DNA of 48,779 bases from an uncultured Spirochaetota bacterium. Lineage in GTDB: Bacteria; Spirochaetota; Spirochaetia; Treponematales; Rectinemataceae. The translations under genes were made by a program, and so were the position numbers. Where the stretch lies: assembly GCA_903821875.1 (NCBI GenBank), contig CAIJMU010000143.1, positions 1 through 48,779 on the forward strand, given 5' to 3'. The notes below the pieces were generated by a model that saw only the letters and a list, made by a program, of their open reading frames with translations, ran no database searches and was not told the origin of the DNA. The first letter of the stretch is position 1. Every line of letters starts with the position of its first letter. This document shows positions 34,701 through 43,100 of the stretch, in pieces.

Positions 34701-35560
34701 GCAGGGAGCTCCGATTCCGGAGAGAAGGCTGCCACGTAATCGGCCACCGCGCCTGCGAGGTCCCCCGCTGCGGATTTCCCGAAGGCGGAGCTCATCGTCG
34801 ACTTGAGGAGACCGAGGTTTTTCACCCTCGACTGGACCTCGAGGAGGACCGTCAGGATGTCCTTGTTGGCGTAGGGGTCAAGGGCCCTGAGCTTGTCGAT
34901 TTTCGCCGCGATAGCCGGATCGGAGCCATTGCTGGCGAGGGCGCGATCCCTGATCTCCGTCGCGAGCTTGGTGTACTGCTCCCTGATCACGAAGATGTTC
35001 TTTACCTTCTCGTTGGCCTGGTCGAAGCGCTCGGGGTACTTGGCGCTGAAGGACTGGAGGGAGATGAGGGCCTGGTTGAAGTTCTTGCGCCTGATGTTCG
35101 CGTCTGCGTTGTTCATGTAGGCCTGCGACAGCAGGCGGTCGACAGTGTCGCGGTTCGACCGGTCGCCCGCCGCAAGCGTGTCGAGCAGGGGTTCAAGGAG
35201 GGCTATGGCCTTGTCGAAGGTTGCCGAGGCAGCTCCGTCGAGGTCATTGGCGTTCTGCATATGGGCATCGGTGGGATCCCGGGACAGCGAGCGTTCCTTG
35301 TTGGCTCCGCGGACCATCCCTGCAGCCTTGTCGAGGTAGGCCTGCCCCAGGATGATGGTTGCGTCTGTCTTGACTGTCTTGGTCAGCTCTGTCGCAAGGA
35401 GGGGCTCGAGGGCGGCTGTCACGAGGTCGTTCTTGTGGGCCTGGAGGTCTTTTTTCGCCTGGACGACCACGGGATTCTTCACGGCTGGTGCAGCCGCCAG
35501 GCCAGGAGGCTGCGCGAATGCGAAGACACACAGGAAGAAGGCCCCTAGTGGGCCTCTCAA
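31796..35560 (-). CDS. Very large secreted helical/TPR-like protein
   Basis: About 1254 residues, exported (RGPLGAFFLCVFAFAQPPGL signal). The body is helical and Ala/Leu-rich. TPR-like helix pairs are visible near the N-terminus (DATIILGQAYLDKAAG, YMNNADANIRRKNFNQALIS) and especially at the C-terminus (LYFSQGQYNQARDTLNALLK). A long coiled-coil-like Ala/Gln stretch lies between. No enzyme motif. The frame is open to a GTG at 35710, but a TATAGT box at 35681-35676 and the signal peptide argue for a later start; TTG 35560 is the best candidate, though its spacing to AGGA is short. It ends 129 bases before the sensor phosphatase gene and is probably co-transcribed with it, perhaps as its envelope partner. 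Confidence 0.7.
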   Translation of the reverse strand: MRGPLGAFFLCVFAFAQPPGLAAAPAVKNPVVVQAKKDLQAHKNDLVTAALEPLLATELTKTVKTDATIILGQAYLDKAAGMVRGANKERSLSRDPTDAHMQNANDLDGAASATFDKAIALLEPLLDTLAAGDRSNRDTVDRLLSQAYMNNADANIRRKNFNQALISLQSFSAKYPERFDQANEKVKNIFVIREQYTKLATEIRDRALASNGSDPAIAAKIDKLRALDPYANKDILTVLLEVQSRVKNLGLLKSTMSSAFGKSAAGDLAGAVADYVAAFSPESELPALYWREFVDAGYDILDRRDADAGQIVVIGADGAVGTKFLDEAGKIIRTDANGKPMRGFFGWQYETEANGTARSLVLKDFGGQKQIESSKSIVTLMRSLMNEATARSSALEEPGGSGPAFEAAMAALGEAFSKGDPGLTAQALAVALEAFSRLDVDRRSLVGTYTRLSEIFQALPKEHSDGRARSPLNFSYLTYAGFFLRGRQMVSDYATRDEQTDPLWRPEAERDLSEGIAGLAFYQLARGIEGVESRQTPAIEEAWKAAAAAWDEGLWAASKGEQDRAGGLVAAAQRIEALWGRLGDRAGDSGLGARETTLIAGKAANLSLLDFENGISPALSKLAELRDSLTVLTGKVAEFETGEASGMLLADALRNISLFRGGIRSLEAALETEGTRSGKLKALADRTGAVLASLSQPADWPAAEHELWSSRLAASMSQARGDEVALVAFGFDLEVAALEKEYKERFDMIGKAAALMAGSPSPVPERQGRLDSFPSQAAAILADEELGLSVLAQSTTGLGGRIRQEADWIRGDDSVAAIAARNEVLGKSTAEIQGQRSTLLATAAARKKAAATALAGARKSFTEAEATLAGSVSGLSTLARRQTARNALEEATNAREVGYSRFLDALGSDFDRQVWDEGVTRYAAIGRAINEARDQYAKLEVDRLLADAQHSYSLANFDDAYNSLSKANTLWKERYPSLTYPPLDFWLSLVRMARDTGNSRIIRQNDPLYREMTQYLSLARLTYEKGITLQKSGKRTDARQTFASALAIVANVTQTFPLNEDAGFLSLQILKATNEADFQSSLPNRIDDAAALLKKNPPAGYARIADLSHIEPNNSRLGRLLVQAEIAIGKRRPEPTASQKAQSLRLAEQARQLIKTGRAVDLTRAEQLLAQAMELDPNDRDAQTVSLNIQTLKGGGPEKVLGLTDSQNLNEARLYFSQGQYNQARDTLNALLKSEGTKTRDVLLLDQQLNQLNY

Positions 35561-35679
35561 TTCCTGTGCCGCGCCTCTTTGGCGTTGTCCGCGTCGTATC
35601 GGGATCAGGGTCGTGCGCCTCGGGTGTTCGCGCTTCCTTCCGGTCGTGAAGGGTCTCGCGATCCGTACAGAAGATACTA

Positions 35680-35698
35680 TACCGCCAAACAGGCGGTA
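35680..35698. promoter_or_regulatory. Inverted repeat in the divergent promoter region
   Basis: TACCGCC-AAACA-GGCGGTA is a perfect seven-base inverted repeat. It overlaps the TATAGT (minus-strand 35681-35676) -10-like box of the TPR/phosphatase unit and lies about 160 bases before the UPF0164 start. It could be a repressor site or a leader hairpin. Confidence 0.4.
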
Positions 35699-35854
35699 CG
35701 AACCGGGCACTCAGATGCCCACTCTGTAGTTTCGGTATTTTCTTTTGCCTATTTTAAGGAATATCACGTGCCGACAAGGAGCTACGAGGGCTGCCCTGAG
35801 CACCATAACTTGGATATCCAGCCTCTCCACGATACATTGATTGTGAGCACCACC

Positions 35855-37117
35855 ATGATGTCCACGCAGCTCCGCGCCCTTCTTGGCGCCCTTGCCCTGC
35901 TCGCCCTGCCTCTCGCAGGCGCCGCCCAACCTACCTCGGACATCTATAGTTTTATTTCGAGTTACTTCAACCCCGATCCCAACGCCGGCCTCACCGCCTT
36001 CCGCTCCCTCCACATCCCCATGGGAGGCCTCGCCGAGGGCATGGGCATGGCGTACACGGCTGCTGCCAGGGATTCCTCCTACTTCGAGGCCAATCCCGCA
36101 GCCTCCGCCATCATCGACCAGACCGAACTCGGCGTCTTCCACAACAACTGGATCTCCGACACCAAGATCGAGAGCGCGGTCTACACGCTGCGGGCCGGGA
36201 ACCTTGGTTTCGGCGTCATGGGAAAGTGGCTGTACCTCCCCTTTGTCGGCGTGGACGACTTCGCCAACAGCATGGGAACGGGTTACTACTCCGAGGCCAT
36301 CGCTGCCTTCAACGCCTCGTATAATTTTTTCCAGGGTTACAATTTCACCGGGATAGCCCTCGGTGCCACCGGCAAGCTGGCCTACCGCTCCGTTCCTACG
36401 ACCCTGGCCAAAGCCGCTGGCAACTCGGGCCTCGGGCTCATGGTCGATGGCGGAGCCCTCATCCGCTTCAACTTCCTGAAGCTCTACTCGTCCCGGACAA
36501 AGAACTTTGCTGTCGGCCTTGCCCTCAAGAACGTCGGGCCTCCAGTCCTCAACGAGCCACTCCCGACAGTCGCGAGCCTCGGCCTTTCCTGGTCCCCCTT
36601 CCGTTTCATTACCTTTTCCGGAGACGTGGCGAAGCCCGTCAATCTCATGGACCTCTCCAAATCGGAGCGGCCTATCTACGCCGCCGGCTTCGCGATCTCG
36701 ATGACCGACGCCTTCGGGCTCCAGGGCGGCATTCTCATGAAGGGCAGCAATCCCAGGATCAGCGTGGGTTCGATGATCCTCCTCGACCTCGTAAAGTTGA
36801 ACATCAACTACACCCTCGACCTCACAACCCAGTTCACCCCTCTCAACCGCATCTCGATCCAGACAGCCTTCGTGCTCGGAGACCTTGGCCGGTCTGCGCT
36901 TGCCAAGAAGGTGGACAGGCTCTATCTTGAGGGCCTGGGCGAGTACGGAAAGGGCAACGCCGACGCCGCGATTACGCTCTGGAACCAGGCCTTGGCAGCC
37001 GATCCGACCTTCGACCCCGCCCGCGAGAGCCTGCACGCGGCGGAGAACTCAAAGAAACTGAAGGCTGCCATGGATGCCATCGGTACCATGAACCTGAGTC
37101 CCAAGCCTGGCAATTGA
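35855..37117 (+). CDS. UPF0164 family outer-membrane protein (FadL/PorV-like)
   Basis: 420 residues from the ATG at 35855, starting with a clear signal peptide (LRALLGALALLALPLAGAAQ). GGLAEGMGMAYTAAARDSSYFEANPAAS matches the spirochaete UPF0164 family (FadL-like beta-barrels; cited by two overlapping parts). The rest alternates Gly/aromatic beta-strands, and a TPR-like helix pair closes the C-terminus (LYLEGLGEYGKGNADAAITL). The protein probably forms an outer-membrane channel for hydrophobic compounds or assists export. An in-frame GTG at 35768 behind AAGGA would add 29 residues before the signal, so I reject it. Its neighbours include a SpoIIE-type phosphatase; in Treponema pallidum, from memory, UPF0164 genes also sit beside one (TP0854-0859 region). 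Confidence 0.83.
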   Translation: MMSTQLRALLGALALLALPLAGAAQPTSDIYSFISSYFNPDPNAGLTAFRSLHIPMGGLAEGMGMAYTAAARDSSYFEANPAASAIIDQTELGVFHNNWISDTKIESAVYTLRAGNLGFGVMGKWLYLPFVGVDDFANSMGTGYYSEAIAAFNASYNFFQGYNFTGIALGATGKLAYRSVPTTLAKAAGNSGLGLMVDGGALIRFNFLKLYSSRTKNFAVGLALKNVGPPVLNEPLPTVASLGLSWSPFRFITFSGDVAKPVNLMDLSKSERPIYAAGFAISMTDAFGLQGGILMKGSNPRISVGSMILLDLVKLNINYTLDLTTQFTPLNRISIQTAFVLGDLGRSALAKKVDRLYLEGLGEYGKGNADAAITLWNQALAADPTFDPARESLHAAENSKKLKAAMDAIGTMNLSPKPGN

Positions 37118-37131
37118 TCCTGGAGGTGGCT

Positions 37132-37725
37132 GTGTTGCTTTCGATTCTCGCCCGGGTGCTCGCCGCCACGGTCACTATCTACATGCTTGCCTGCTCGGTG
37201 CGCATTTTCCTTACCTGGGTTCCCGGCAACGGGGTCGGGCGGGCAGGGGAACTCCTGGCCAGCATCGTCGATCCCTACCTTCGCTTTTTCGCCCGCTTCA
37301 GGATCTTCCGCGTCGGGCACTTTGATTTCTCCCCGATAGCCGCCCTCTCGCTCCTGGCGGTTGCCAACCAGGTCTTCCTCTCCCTCGCCTTTTCCGGAAC
37401 CATGACCCTGGGAGGGGTTTTCTCCCTGGCCATCGATGCCCTCTGGTCTGCCCTGGCCTTCATCATCACCTTCCTGGCCGTTGCCACCCTGGCGCGGCTC
37501 ATAGCCTACTCGGCGCGCTGGAACTCCCTCCATCCCCTCTGGCGCGTCGTCGATGACATGCTCAATCCCCTCCTGTTCCGCATGAAGCGACTCATCTGGA
37601 GGGATCGCGTCATCAACTACCAGAAAGGCCTGATCGCGGGCTTTGCCATCCTCGTCGTCGTGAGGGTGGCCGGAGAGGCCCTGGTGGGCTTTCTCCTCAA
37701 GTTCCTGAGAAGCCTTCCAATCTAA
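37132..37725 (+). CDS. YggT family membrane protein
   Basis: About 197 residues. GGAGG at 37122-37126 points to the GTG at 37132 (or TTG 37135) rather than the TTG at 37114 that overlaps the preceding stop. Two YggT units are visible, each with a membrane pair and a polar, proline-containing loop: RIFLTWVPGN followed by VDPYLRFFARF, and VVDDMLNPLLFRMKRLIW. YggT/Ycf19 proteins are small envelope proteins linked to osmotic resistance and, in plastids and cyanobacteria, to cytochrome assembly or cell shape; the exact role is unsettled. Confidence 0.82.
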   Translation: MLLSILARVLAATVTIYMLACSVRIFLTWVPGNGVGRAGELLASIVDPYLRFFARFRIFRVGHFDFSPIAALSLLAVANQVFLSLAFSGTMTLGGVFSLAIDALWSALAFIITFLAVATLARLIAYSARWNSLHPLWRVVDDMLNPLLFRMKRLIWRDRVINYQKGLIAGFAILVVVRVAGEALVGFLLKFLRSLPI

Positions 37726-37751
37726 GGGAAGCAGAGAAGGAAAAGGACAGC

Positions 37752-38045
37752 ATGCTTACTTCCAGACAACGCAGCCGCCTTGCCGGCATCGCTCAGACAA
37801 GGGGTGACCTTGTCCAGCTCGGAAAGGGCGGAGCGAGCCCCGGCCTCCTCGCCCAGTTCTCGCGCCTCCTTGAAGAGCACGAGCTCGTCAAGCTGCGCTT
37901 TATCGGCCACAAGGGCGAAGTCGCGGAGCTGGTGCGCACGCTTGCGGAAGCGAGCTCGAGCGAGGTCGTCCGCATGATCGGACACACTGCCATCTTCTGG
38001 AAGCGGAACCCCGATCCCAAGAAGTGGAAAGTCGAGCTGGAATAA
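37752..38045 (+). CDS. yhbY: Ribosome-associated YhbY (CRM domain) protein
   Basis: The 97-residue single-domain protein fits the CRS1-YhbY family: LTSRQRSRLAGIAQ at the start, LVQLGKGGASPGLL in place of the usual GKGG loop, HELVKLRF, and VVRMIGHTAIFWKRN, the GxxxxxWR-like RNA-binding block. YhbY binds pre-50S ribosomal particles. It lies 26 bases after the yggT-type gene with AAGGA-like purines before the ATG, so the two are probably co-transcribed. Confidence 0.9.
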   Translation: MLTSRQRSRLAGIAQTRGDLVQLGKGGASPGLLAQFSRLLEEHELVKLRFIGHKGEVAELVRTLAEASSSEVVRMIGHTAIFWKRNPDPKKWKVELE

Positions 38046-38047
38046 GA

Positions 38048-38064
38048 GCGGGGTTCGGCCCCGC
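38048..38064. terminator. Hairpin between convergent yhbY and kinase genes
   Basis: GCGGGG and CCCCGC pair around TTCGG. On the minus strand the hairpin is followed by TCTTATT, so it probably ends the kinase transcript and may also stop yhbY. Confidence 0.5.
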
Positions 38065-38080
38065 CGGAATACCTTGGGTA

Positions 38081-38971
38081 CTACAGCGCTGCGAGCGTTT
38101 CGGCCAGGGTCGGTATCGAGGGAGAGGCTCCCCTGCGCTGCACGCAGATCGACGCGGCCTTCTGGGCAACCCTGAGGCGGACCCGCGGGTCCCTCTCGCC
38201 TCGCGCTATGGCCGCCAGATAGAATCCCGCAAAGCAATCTCCCGCAGCGGTGGTATCGAGGGGGACGACGGGAAAGGCCGGTTCTACCCAGCGCTCGTGG
38301 CCCCTGCCTACCATGGCCCCATCGGCGCCCAGGGTCAGGACGATTTCAGCCCTGGGATAGCGTTCCAGCAAGAGGCTCACAAGCCCTTCCGGACCTTCCT
38401 TCGAATCGGCGATAGCCTCGGCTTCGTCGAGATTGAGGACAAGGCGGTCGACGCAGTGCAGGGGGTAGTCTGCGAGGCCGGGGCTGACCGGCGAGGGGTT
38501 GAAGCAGAGCTCCATGCCTCGGCGCCGCGATTCCTCCATGATGAAGGGGACCAGGTTGGTCTCGTTCTGGACCATGACCAGGTCGCCACCCGAAGCTCCC
38601 TCCAGGATTCTCCGGACATAGGCCTCGTCGAGACCCTGGTTGGCCCCACCGTGCACGATTATCGCGTTTTCGCCTGAATCGCTGACCTGGATGATCGCGT
38701 GCCCCGAGGGCAGCTCCCCTCTGGTTTCGATCGAGGATACATCGACACCAGCCTCGCGCAGCGATTCAAGGAGGAATCCGCCATCCAGTCCGACTCCCCC
38801 GGCGTGACGGACGGATGCGCCTCCCCGGGCAGCCGCGATGGACTGGTTCAATCCCTTTCCTCCAGCAAAGGTCTCGAGACCCTTTGCGGCGATCGTCCGA
38901 CCAGGGATGACAAAATCAGCGACACGGTAGACCCTGTCCATGTTGAGCGAGCCAAAATTGATGATCTTCAT
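38081..38971 (-). CDS. rbsK: Ribokinase-like PfkB sugar kinase
   Basis: 296 residues. FGSLNMDRVYRV and GGKGLNQSIAAARGG are the N-terminal sugar-binding motifs. DTTAAGDCFAGF contains the catalytic Asp and anion hole, TLGADGA the ATP-binding turn. The N-D-R-V variant and the overall pattern match ribokinase. It phosphorylates a furanose sugar at O5 or a related hydroxyl. AAGGA lies nine bases before the ATG. It stands divergent from the mannosidase operon and has a partner RbsD at 47617-48012, so it is probably part of this sugar locus, although no ribose-releasing gene is near. Confidence 0.85.
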   Translation of the reverse strand: MKIINFGSLNMDRVYRVADFVIPGRTIAAKGLETFAGGKGLNQSIAAARGGASVRHAGGVGLDGGFLLESLREAGVDVSSIETRGELPSGHAIIQVSDSGENAIIVHGGANQGLDEAYVRRILEGASGGDLVMVQNETNLVPFIMEESRRRGMELCFNPSPVSPGLADYPLHCVDRLVLNLDEAEAIADSKEGPEGLVSLLLERYPRAEIVLTLGADGAMVGRGHERWVEPAFPVVPLDTTAAGDCFAGFYLAAIARGERDPRVRLRVAQKAASICVQRRGASPSIPTLAETLAAL

Positions 38972-39029
38972 GCCGATTGGTCCTTATCCATCCCGATTTA
39001 CTGCAGGGGCGATCCTCAAGGTGACTGCT

Positions 39030-39059
39030 ACTATTGCTGCCGGCTTTTCTGCCTGTCAA
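39030..39059 (-). promoter_or_regulatory. Promoter of the kinase gene
   Basis: On the minus strand TTGACA (39059-39054) and AATAGT (39035-39030) are 18 bases apart, leaving a leader of about 50 bases before the ATG at 38971. Confidence 0.45.
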
Positions 39060-39173
39060 CGCGCTTTTGGCGTATTGAATGCCTTGGCCTCAGCTGAATT
39101 TTCCGGGCACGATGATTTTTTCATTGACAGATGGAGACTCTAACCTCATCATGCCGCCTGTTGGTTCCTTGTT

Positions 39174-39189
39174 GAGTAAACGTTTACTC
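39174..39189. promoter_or_regulatory. LacI-type operator before the mannosidase operon
   Basis: GAGTAAACGTTTACTC is a perfect 16-base palindrome with a central CG, as expected for LacI/CcpA-family operators. A TCTAAT box (39188-39193) overlaps its end, so a bound repressor would block RNA polymerase. Almost the same sequence occurs at 44412-44429. The likely ligand protein is the LacI regulator at 48039. Confidence 0.82.
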
Positions 39190-39237
39190 TAATTCAGCCC
39201 AGGCCTGCAAGCTGCGGAAAGGCGAAGGTGGAAGCCC

Positions 39238-41949
39238 ATGATTCGTGCACATCTGGTCAGCGAGACGCATTGGGACAGGGAATGGTACCTCACCAAGGAA
39301 GAGTTTGGAGTCAAGCTCGCCAGGCTCATGGACGGGCTTCTGGACACCATAGACAGCGTTCCGGGCTTTGTTTCCTTCATGATGGACGGTCAAACCATCG
39401 CGCTCGAGGACTATCTGTGCATCCGCCCCGACAATCGGGAGCGTCTGCGCAAGGCTGTAGCCTCGGGCAAGATTGTCATCGGTCCCTGGTACATCCTGCC
39501 GGACGAACTCCTCGTAAGCGGCGAATCCCATATCCGTAATTATCTGGCAGGAGACAGGTTGGTCAGCCAGTTTGGCAGGAAGAACAACATCGGTTACCTT
39601 CCCGACAGCTTTGGGCACCCCGAGCAGATGCCGCAGATACTCAAGGGCCTCGGGATCGATTCGATCCTGTTCTGGAGAGGCACAGGCAAGGAAATCGGGA
39701 AGACCGAGTTCTGGTGGGAAGCCCCCTATGCAGCGGCTAAGGTCCTGGCTGTCCACATGCCCTACGGCTACGGCAATTCCGCCAGACTTAGTGCCGACAT
39801 GGCCGAGACGGTACCGCGCCTGAACGCCATGATCGACAGCCTCCACCGGCGCTCGACTTCGGATGTCGTCCTCCTCATGAATGGTTCTGACCATGTCCTT
39901 CCCCAACAGGACATCGTCGAGATCCTCCATGCCTACGCACAGGCAGCGCCTTCGGACAGGGAAATCCTCTTTTCCACGATGGAGCACTTTCTCGGGGAGC
40001 TGAAGAAGGGCGGGCAGAGGCTTGCCAACTATCAAGGGGAGCTGCGCTCGGGCGACCGCGACATGGTGCTCGGCGGCACGCTCTCGACGCGCGTCTATCT
40101 CAAGCAGCGCAACCTCCGCGTCCAGCGGACAATGGAACGCTGCCTTGAGCCGCTCGCGGCAGCGGAACTCCTGTCCCTGCCCCAGGGGCAAAGGCGCAAC
40201 GGGGATTTCCTCGACTACCAGAACCTCGTCTGGAAAAAGATCCTGGAAAACCATCCCCACGACAGCATCTGCGGCTGCAGCGTCGATGCGGTCCATGCGG
40301 AAATGCTGCAGCGCTACGACTGCATCGACCAGCTGCAGGCGACACTCCGTGGCGACATTTTCTACGGCCTCGAGCGCTCGCTTGTGCCAGGTCCCGAGCC
40401 CGCGAAGGGCCTCTGCGATGCCCAGATGCTCTACTTCGAGGGCAGCCAGGACTGCCTTCCCCATTATCAGGAATTCGAGGTCGACTTCGATGCGACCCTG
40501 GTCAACAAGGTCAATTTCGCCCGGTCCATGATCGAGGATTATGAGCCGGGCCTCGCGCATCCCGATCTTCCCCAGGCTGTCGCCGCTGTCGACCAGTACG
40601 GCCGCGACATACCCTGCACGCTGATCTCCTCCACAAAGGCCTATCACATGGACCTCCAGGACCAGACCCTCCCCGAGGTCTACAAGGTCAATCGCTGCCG
40701 CGTCGGCGTGCTGCTGCCGGGCTTCGACTATGGGCTCCACGTGCTGCGCCTCGGCCGCTCTACGGCGGCCCCCGGACTTCCGGACCGCCCCGACAGGGTT
40801 CGCATCGAGAACGAATTCTTCGTGGTCGAATATTGTGCCTCCGACGCCGGCTTTACCGTGGAAGAGAAGGCGACGGGGCGTCGGCACAGCGCTGTGGGAA
40901 GGATCTCGGACCTTGCCGACGCAGGCGACGAATACACCCACTCCTGGATCGGGAATGACAGGCCGTACAGGCTCGATCCCTCAGGCATGACCTGCCGCGG
41001 ATCGGGACGCCACGGCCTGTACGAGGAGCTCACCGTCGACGGCAGCCTCTTCCTGCCCGAGGGTCTCGACGAAGATAGAAAGAGCCGTTCCCAAAGGCTT
41101 GTCGACTGTCCGCTTCGCATCGCAGTCCGTCTCTATCCCGGCATCGGCCGCATCGACTACTCCCTTGAAATCAATAACAATGCCAAGGATCATCGCCTCC
41201 AGGTGGAATTCCCCTCAGGCCTGCTGGCCGGCTCCTGCTCGGGTTCGACCGCCTTTGCTGTCACCAGCCGCCCGGTCACGCTGATTGTACCCGACACCTG
41301 GGTAGAGTATCCGCAGAACTGCCATCCGACCCATGGCTTTGTCCACGCAGGCACTGCGGAGCATGGGATTTCCATAGCCAGCGATTCGACCAACGAGTAC
41401 GAAAGCCTCGACCAGGAAGGCCAGACCTGGATCCGCCTGACCCTGCTGCGCTGCGTCGGATGGCTTTCACGAGCCGACCTTTTCACGCGGAAGGGCAACG
41501 GCGGCTGGAACCTGCCCACGCCCGGCGCCCAGTGCCTGGGTCCGCAGCGCTTCGAGTACGGCGTGATCTATCACAGGGGCGGTTTTCTCGAGGCCGGGAC
41601 CTTCGCAGAGGTCGACCGCAAGCAGCATCAGGTCCAGCCCTGCCAGCTCAGGAAGACGGGCAGGGCCGTGGAGGTCGCCGTCAATCCCCTCGCTTTCGTC
41701 ACCAGCCTCCCTGACTGTGTCCGCCTGTCTGCCCTCAAGCTCCGCGAGAGGGGAGGGGGCCTTGTACTCAGGATCTACAGCATTGCACGAGAGACAAGGC
41801 GTTTTGCGCTCCAGCTGCCGGAAGCGGTAGTCTCGGCAAACAGCGTGACCCTCGACGAGCGTTTCATCGAGGCGCGGCAGCTCAGGGGCCAGGTCCTGGA
41901 AGTTGAAATCGCAGCGGGGGAGATACAGTCATATGAATTGCTTGTATAG
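39238..41949 (+). CDS. GH38 alpha-mannosidase
   Basis: 903 residues. SETHWDREWY (His11, Asp13) supplies zinc ligands and YLPDSFGHPEQMPQ the catalytic nucleophile Asp123 (D-x-F-G-H) of glycoside hydrolase family 38. A GSDH block (near residue 220) and NHPHDSICGCS (near 338) are also conserved; the latter contains further zinc/active-site residues. The C-terminal half is the beta-sandwich region. There is no signal peptide, so it should act in the cytoplasm on imported mannosides, like MngB-type mannosylglycerate hydrolases. It is the first gene after the operator at 39174. Substrate uncertain: mannobiose-type, mannosylglycerate or modified mannosides. Confidence 0.92.
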   Translation: MIRAHLVSETHWDREWYLTKEEFGVKLARLMDGLLDTIDSVPGFVSFMMDGQTIALEDYLCIRPDNRERLRKAVASGKIVIGPWYILPDELLVSGESHIRNYLAGDRLVSQFGRKNNIGYLPDSFGHPEQMPQILKGLGIDSILFWRGTGKEIGKTEFWWEAPYAAAKVLAVHMPYGYGNSARLSADMAETVPRLNAMIDSLHRRSTSDVVLLMNGSDHVLPQQDIVEILHAYAQAAPSDREILFSTMEHFLGELKKGGQRLANYQGELRSGDRDMVLGGTLSTRVYLKQRNLRVQRTMERCLEPLAAAELLSLPQGQRRNGDFLDYQNLVWKKILENHPHDSICGCSVDAVHAEMLQRYDCIDQLQATLRGDIFYGLERSLVPGPEPAKGLCDAQMLYFEGSQDCLPHYQEFEVDFDATLVNKVNFARSMIEDYEPGLAHPDLPQAVAAVDQYGRDIPCTLISSTKAYHMDLQDQTLPEVYKVNRCRVGVLLPGFDYGLHVLRLGRSTAAPGLPDRPDRVRIENEFFVVEYCASDAGFTVEEKATGRRHSAVGRISDLADAGDEYTHSWIGNDRPYRLDPSGMTCRGSGRHGLYEELTVDGSLFLPEGLDEDRKSRSQRLVDCPLRIAVRLYPGIGRIDYSLEINNNAKDHRLQVEFPSGLLAGSCSGSTAFAVTSRPVTLIVPDTWVEYPQNCHPTHGFVHAGTAEHGISIASDSTNEYESLDQEGQTWIRLTLLRCVGWLSRADLFTRKGNGGWNLPTPGAQCLGPQRFEYGVIYHRGGFLEAGTFAEVDRKQHQVQPCQLRKTGRAVEVAVNPLAFVTSLPDCVRLSALKLRERGGGLVLRIYSIARETRRFALQLPEAVVSANSVTLDERFIEARQLRGQVLEVEIAAGEIQSYELLV

Positions 41950-41994
41950 TATCGGCAGGGCCGGGCCTGCCTGGCGCGGCCAAAGGGAGGGGGC

Positions 41995-43089
41995 ATGACT
42001 TCCAAGGAACGCATGATGCTCGCCTTGAACCGCGAGAAGCCGGATCGCCTCCCTGTGACCATCCACCAATGGCAGCCCTACCATCTGGCCGAGCACATGG
42101 GTGGCGTCTCCGATATCGAAGCAAACCGCGCCACGGGCCTCGACGCCTCGATCACCTTTTTCGAGACCCTCGAAAGGCCCTCGCCCGACTGGCGCCTGTC
42201 CTCGGTGAGCTCGAAGGCCGATGGCTATGTTCTTATAGACCATACGATCGAGACTCCGGGTGGAACGCTCCACTACCAGCAGGGCCGGAATGCCATCACG
42301 ACCTGGGTCAGCGAGCACCTGGTCAAGGGGGAGGCTGAACTCGAGCTCCTGCGGAAATACCGGCCCCTGCCCCTTCTCGACAGGGAAAGGGCCAGGAAGG
42401 TCCACGCCGAGCTCGGGGACGACGGCATCCTCCGGACCTTCCTTTGTGGCTTCCAGGGAGGCTGCTGGCAGGATGCCTGCGAGCTCTACGGGGCCGAGAA
42501 TCTCATAATGGCCACCTTCGACAAACCGCACTTCGTCCACGATTTGCTGTCGGTATTGCAGGCAGAAAAGCTGCGCTACATCGAGGAAAGCCTTCCGGGC
42601 ATGCCCTTCGACCTCATCGAGACCGGGGGCGGCGCTGCCTCCAATACCCTCATATCCCCCGCCATCCACGAGGAGTTCTGCCTCCCCTACGATCGCGTGC
42701 AGCACGATGCCTTGCGCGCCCTCGGCTTCAAGACCGTCTACCACACCTGCGGGGGAATGAGCCGGATCACCACCCTCATCAGGGACAACCACTGCGACGC
42801 CTCCGAAACCCTGTCCCCGACTGGAGTGGGCGGGGACATCGATACCGACGCCACTGCCCGGCAGGTCTACGCCGACCTGCATCCGACGCTCGCCCTCATC
42901 GGAGGCATGGACCAGAACAACATCCTCGAGCGCGGAGACGCGGCGATGATCGAAGGGGAGGTCGAGCGCCTCTTCGGCCTCTACGGCCAGGACGGGGGCT
43001 ACATCATGAGCGCCTGCGACCATTTCTTCGCCGCTCCGAGGGAAAACATCCGGCATTTTGCCGAAGCCGCAAGAAAATATACCTATTAG
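41995..43089 (+). CDS. UroD/MtaA-family protein with zinc-methyltransferase motif
   Basis: 364 residues. KERMMLALNREKPDRLPV is the typical N-terminus of this family. YHTCGGM provides His250-x-Cys252, and Cys341 lies in MSACDHFF: together the H-x-C...C zinc site of MtaA/MtbA methyltransferases. A full set of zinc ligands argues for thiol or corrinoid methyl transfer rather than uroporphyrinogen decarboxylation. GGG(A)GG-like purines lie before the ATG. It sits 45 bases after the mannosidase gene and 11 before a second family member. No corrinoid protein or reactivator is found nearby, so the methyl donor and acceptor are unknown. Confidence 0.8.
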   Translation: MTSKERMMLALNREKPDRLPVTIHQWQPYHLAEHMGGVSDIEANRATGLDASITFFETLERPSPDWRLSSVSSKADGYVLIDHTIETPGGTLHYQQGRNAITTWVSEHLVKGEAELELLRKYRPLPLLDRERARKVHAELGDDGILRTFLCGFQGGCWQDACELYGAENLIMATFDKPHFVHDLLSVLQAEKLRYIEESLPGMPFDLIETGGGAASNTLISPAIHEEFCLPYDRVQHDALRALGFKTVYHTCGGMSRITTLIRDNHCDASETLSPTGVGGDIDTDATARQVYADLHPTLALIGGMDQNNILERGDAAMIEGEVERLFGLYGQDGGYIMSACDHFFAAPRENIRHFAEAARKYTY

Positions 43090-43100
43090 GAGGAAAAGAC

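Noticed and set aside
39124-39152. TTGACA as the promoter of the mannosidase operon
   Set aside because: No acceptable -10 box lies 15-19 bases after it; the operator overlaps a better TCTAAT box at 39188-39193.
39184-40941. 585-codon frame opposite the alpha-mannosidase gene
   Set aside because: Overlaps a confirmed GH38 gene, no motif, no ribosome binding site.
42444-43100. N-terminal extension of the second UroD-family gene
   Set aside because: This part is Arg/His-rich and overlaps the preceding real gene in another frame; AGGAGG before the ATG at 43101 marks the true start.
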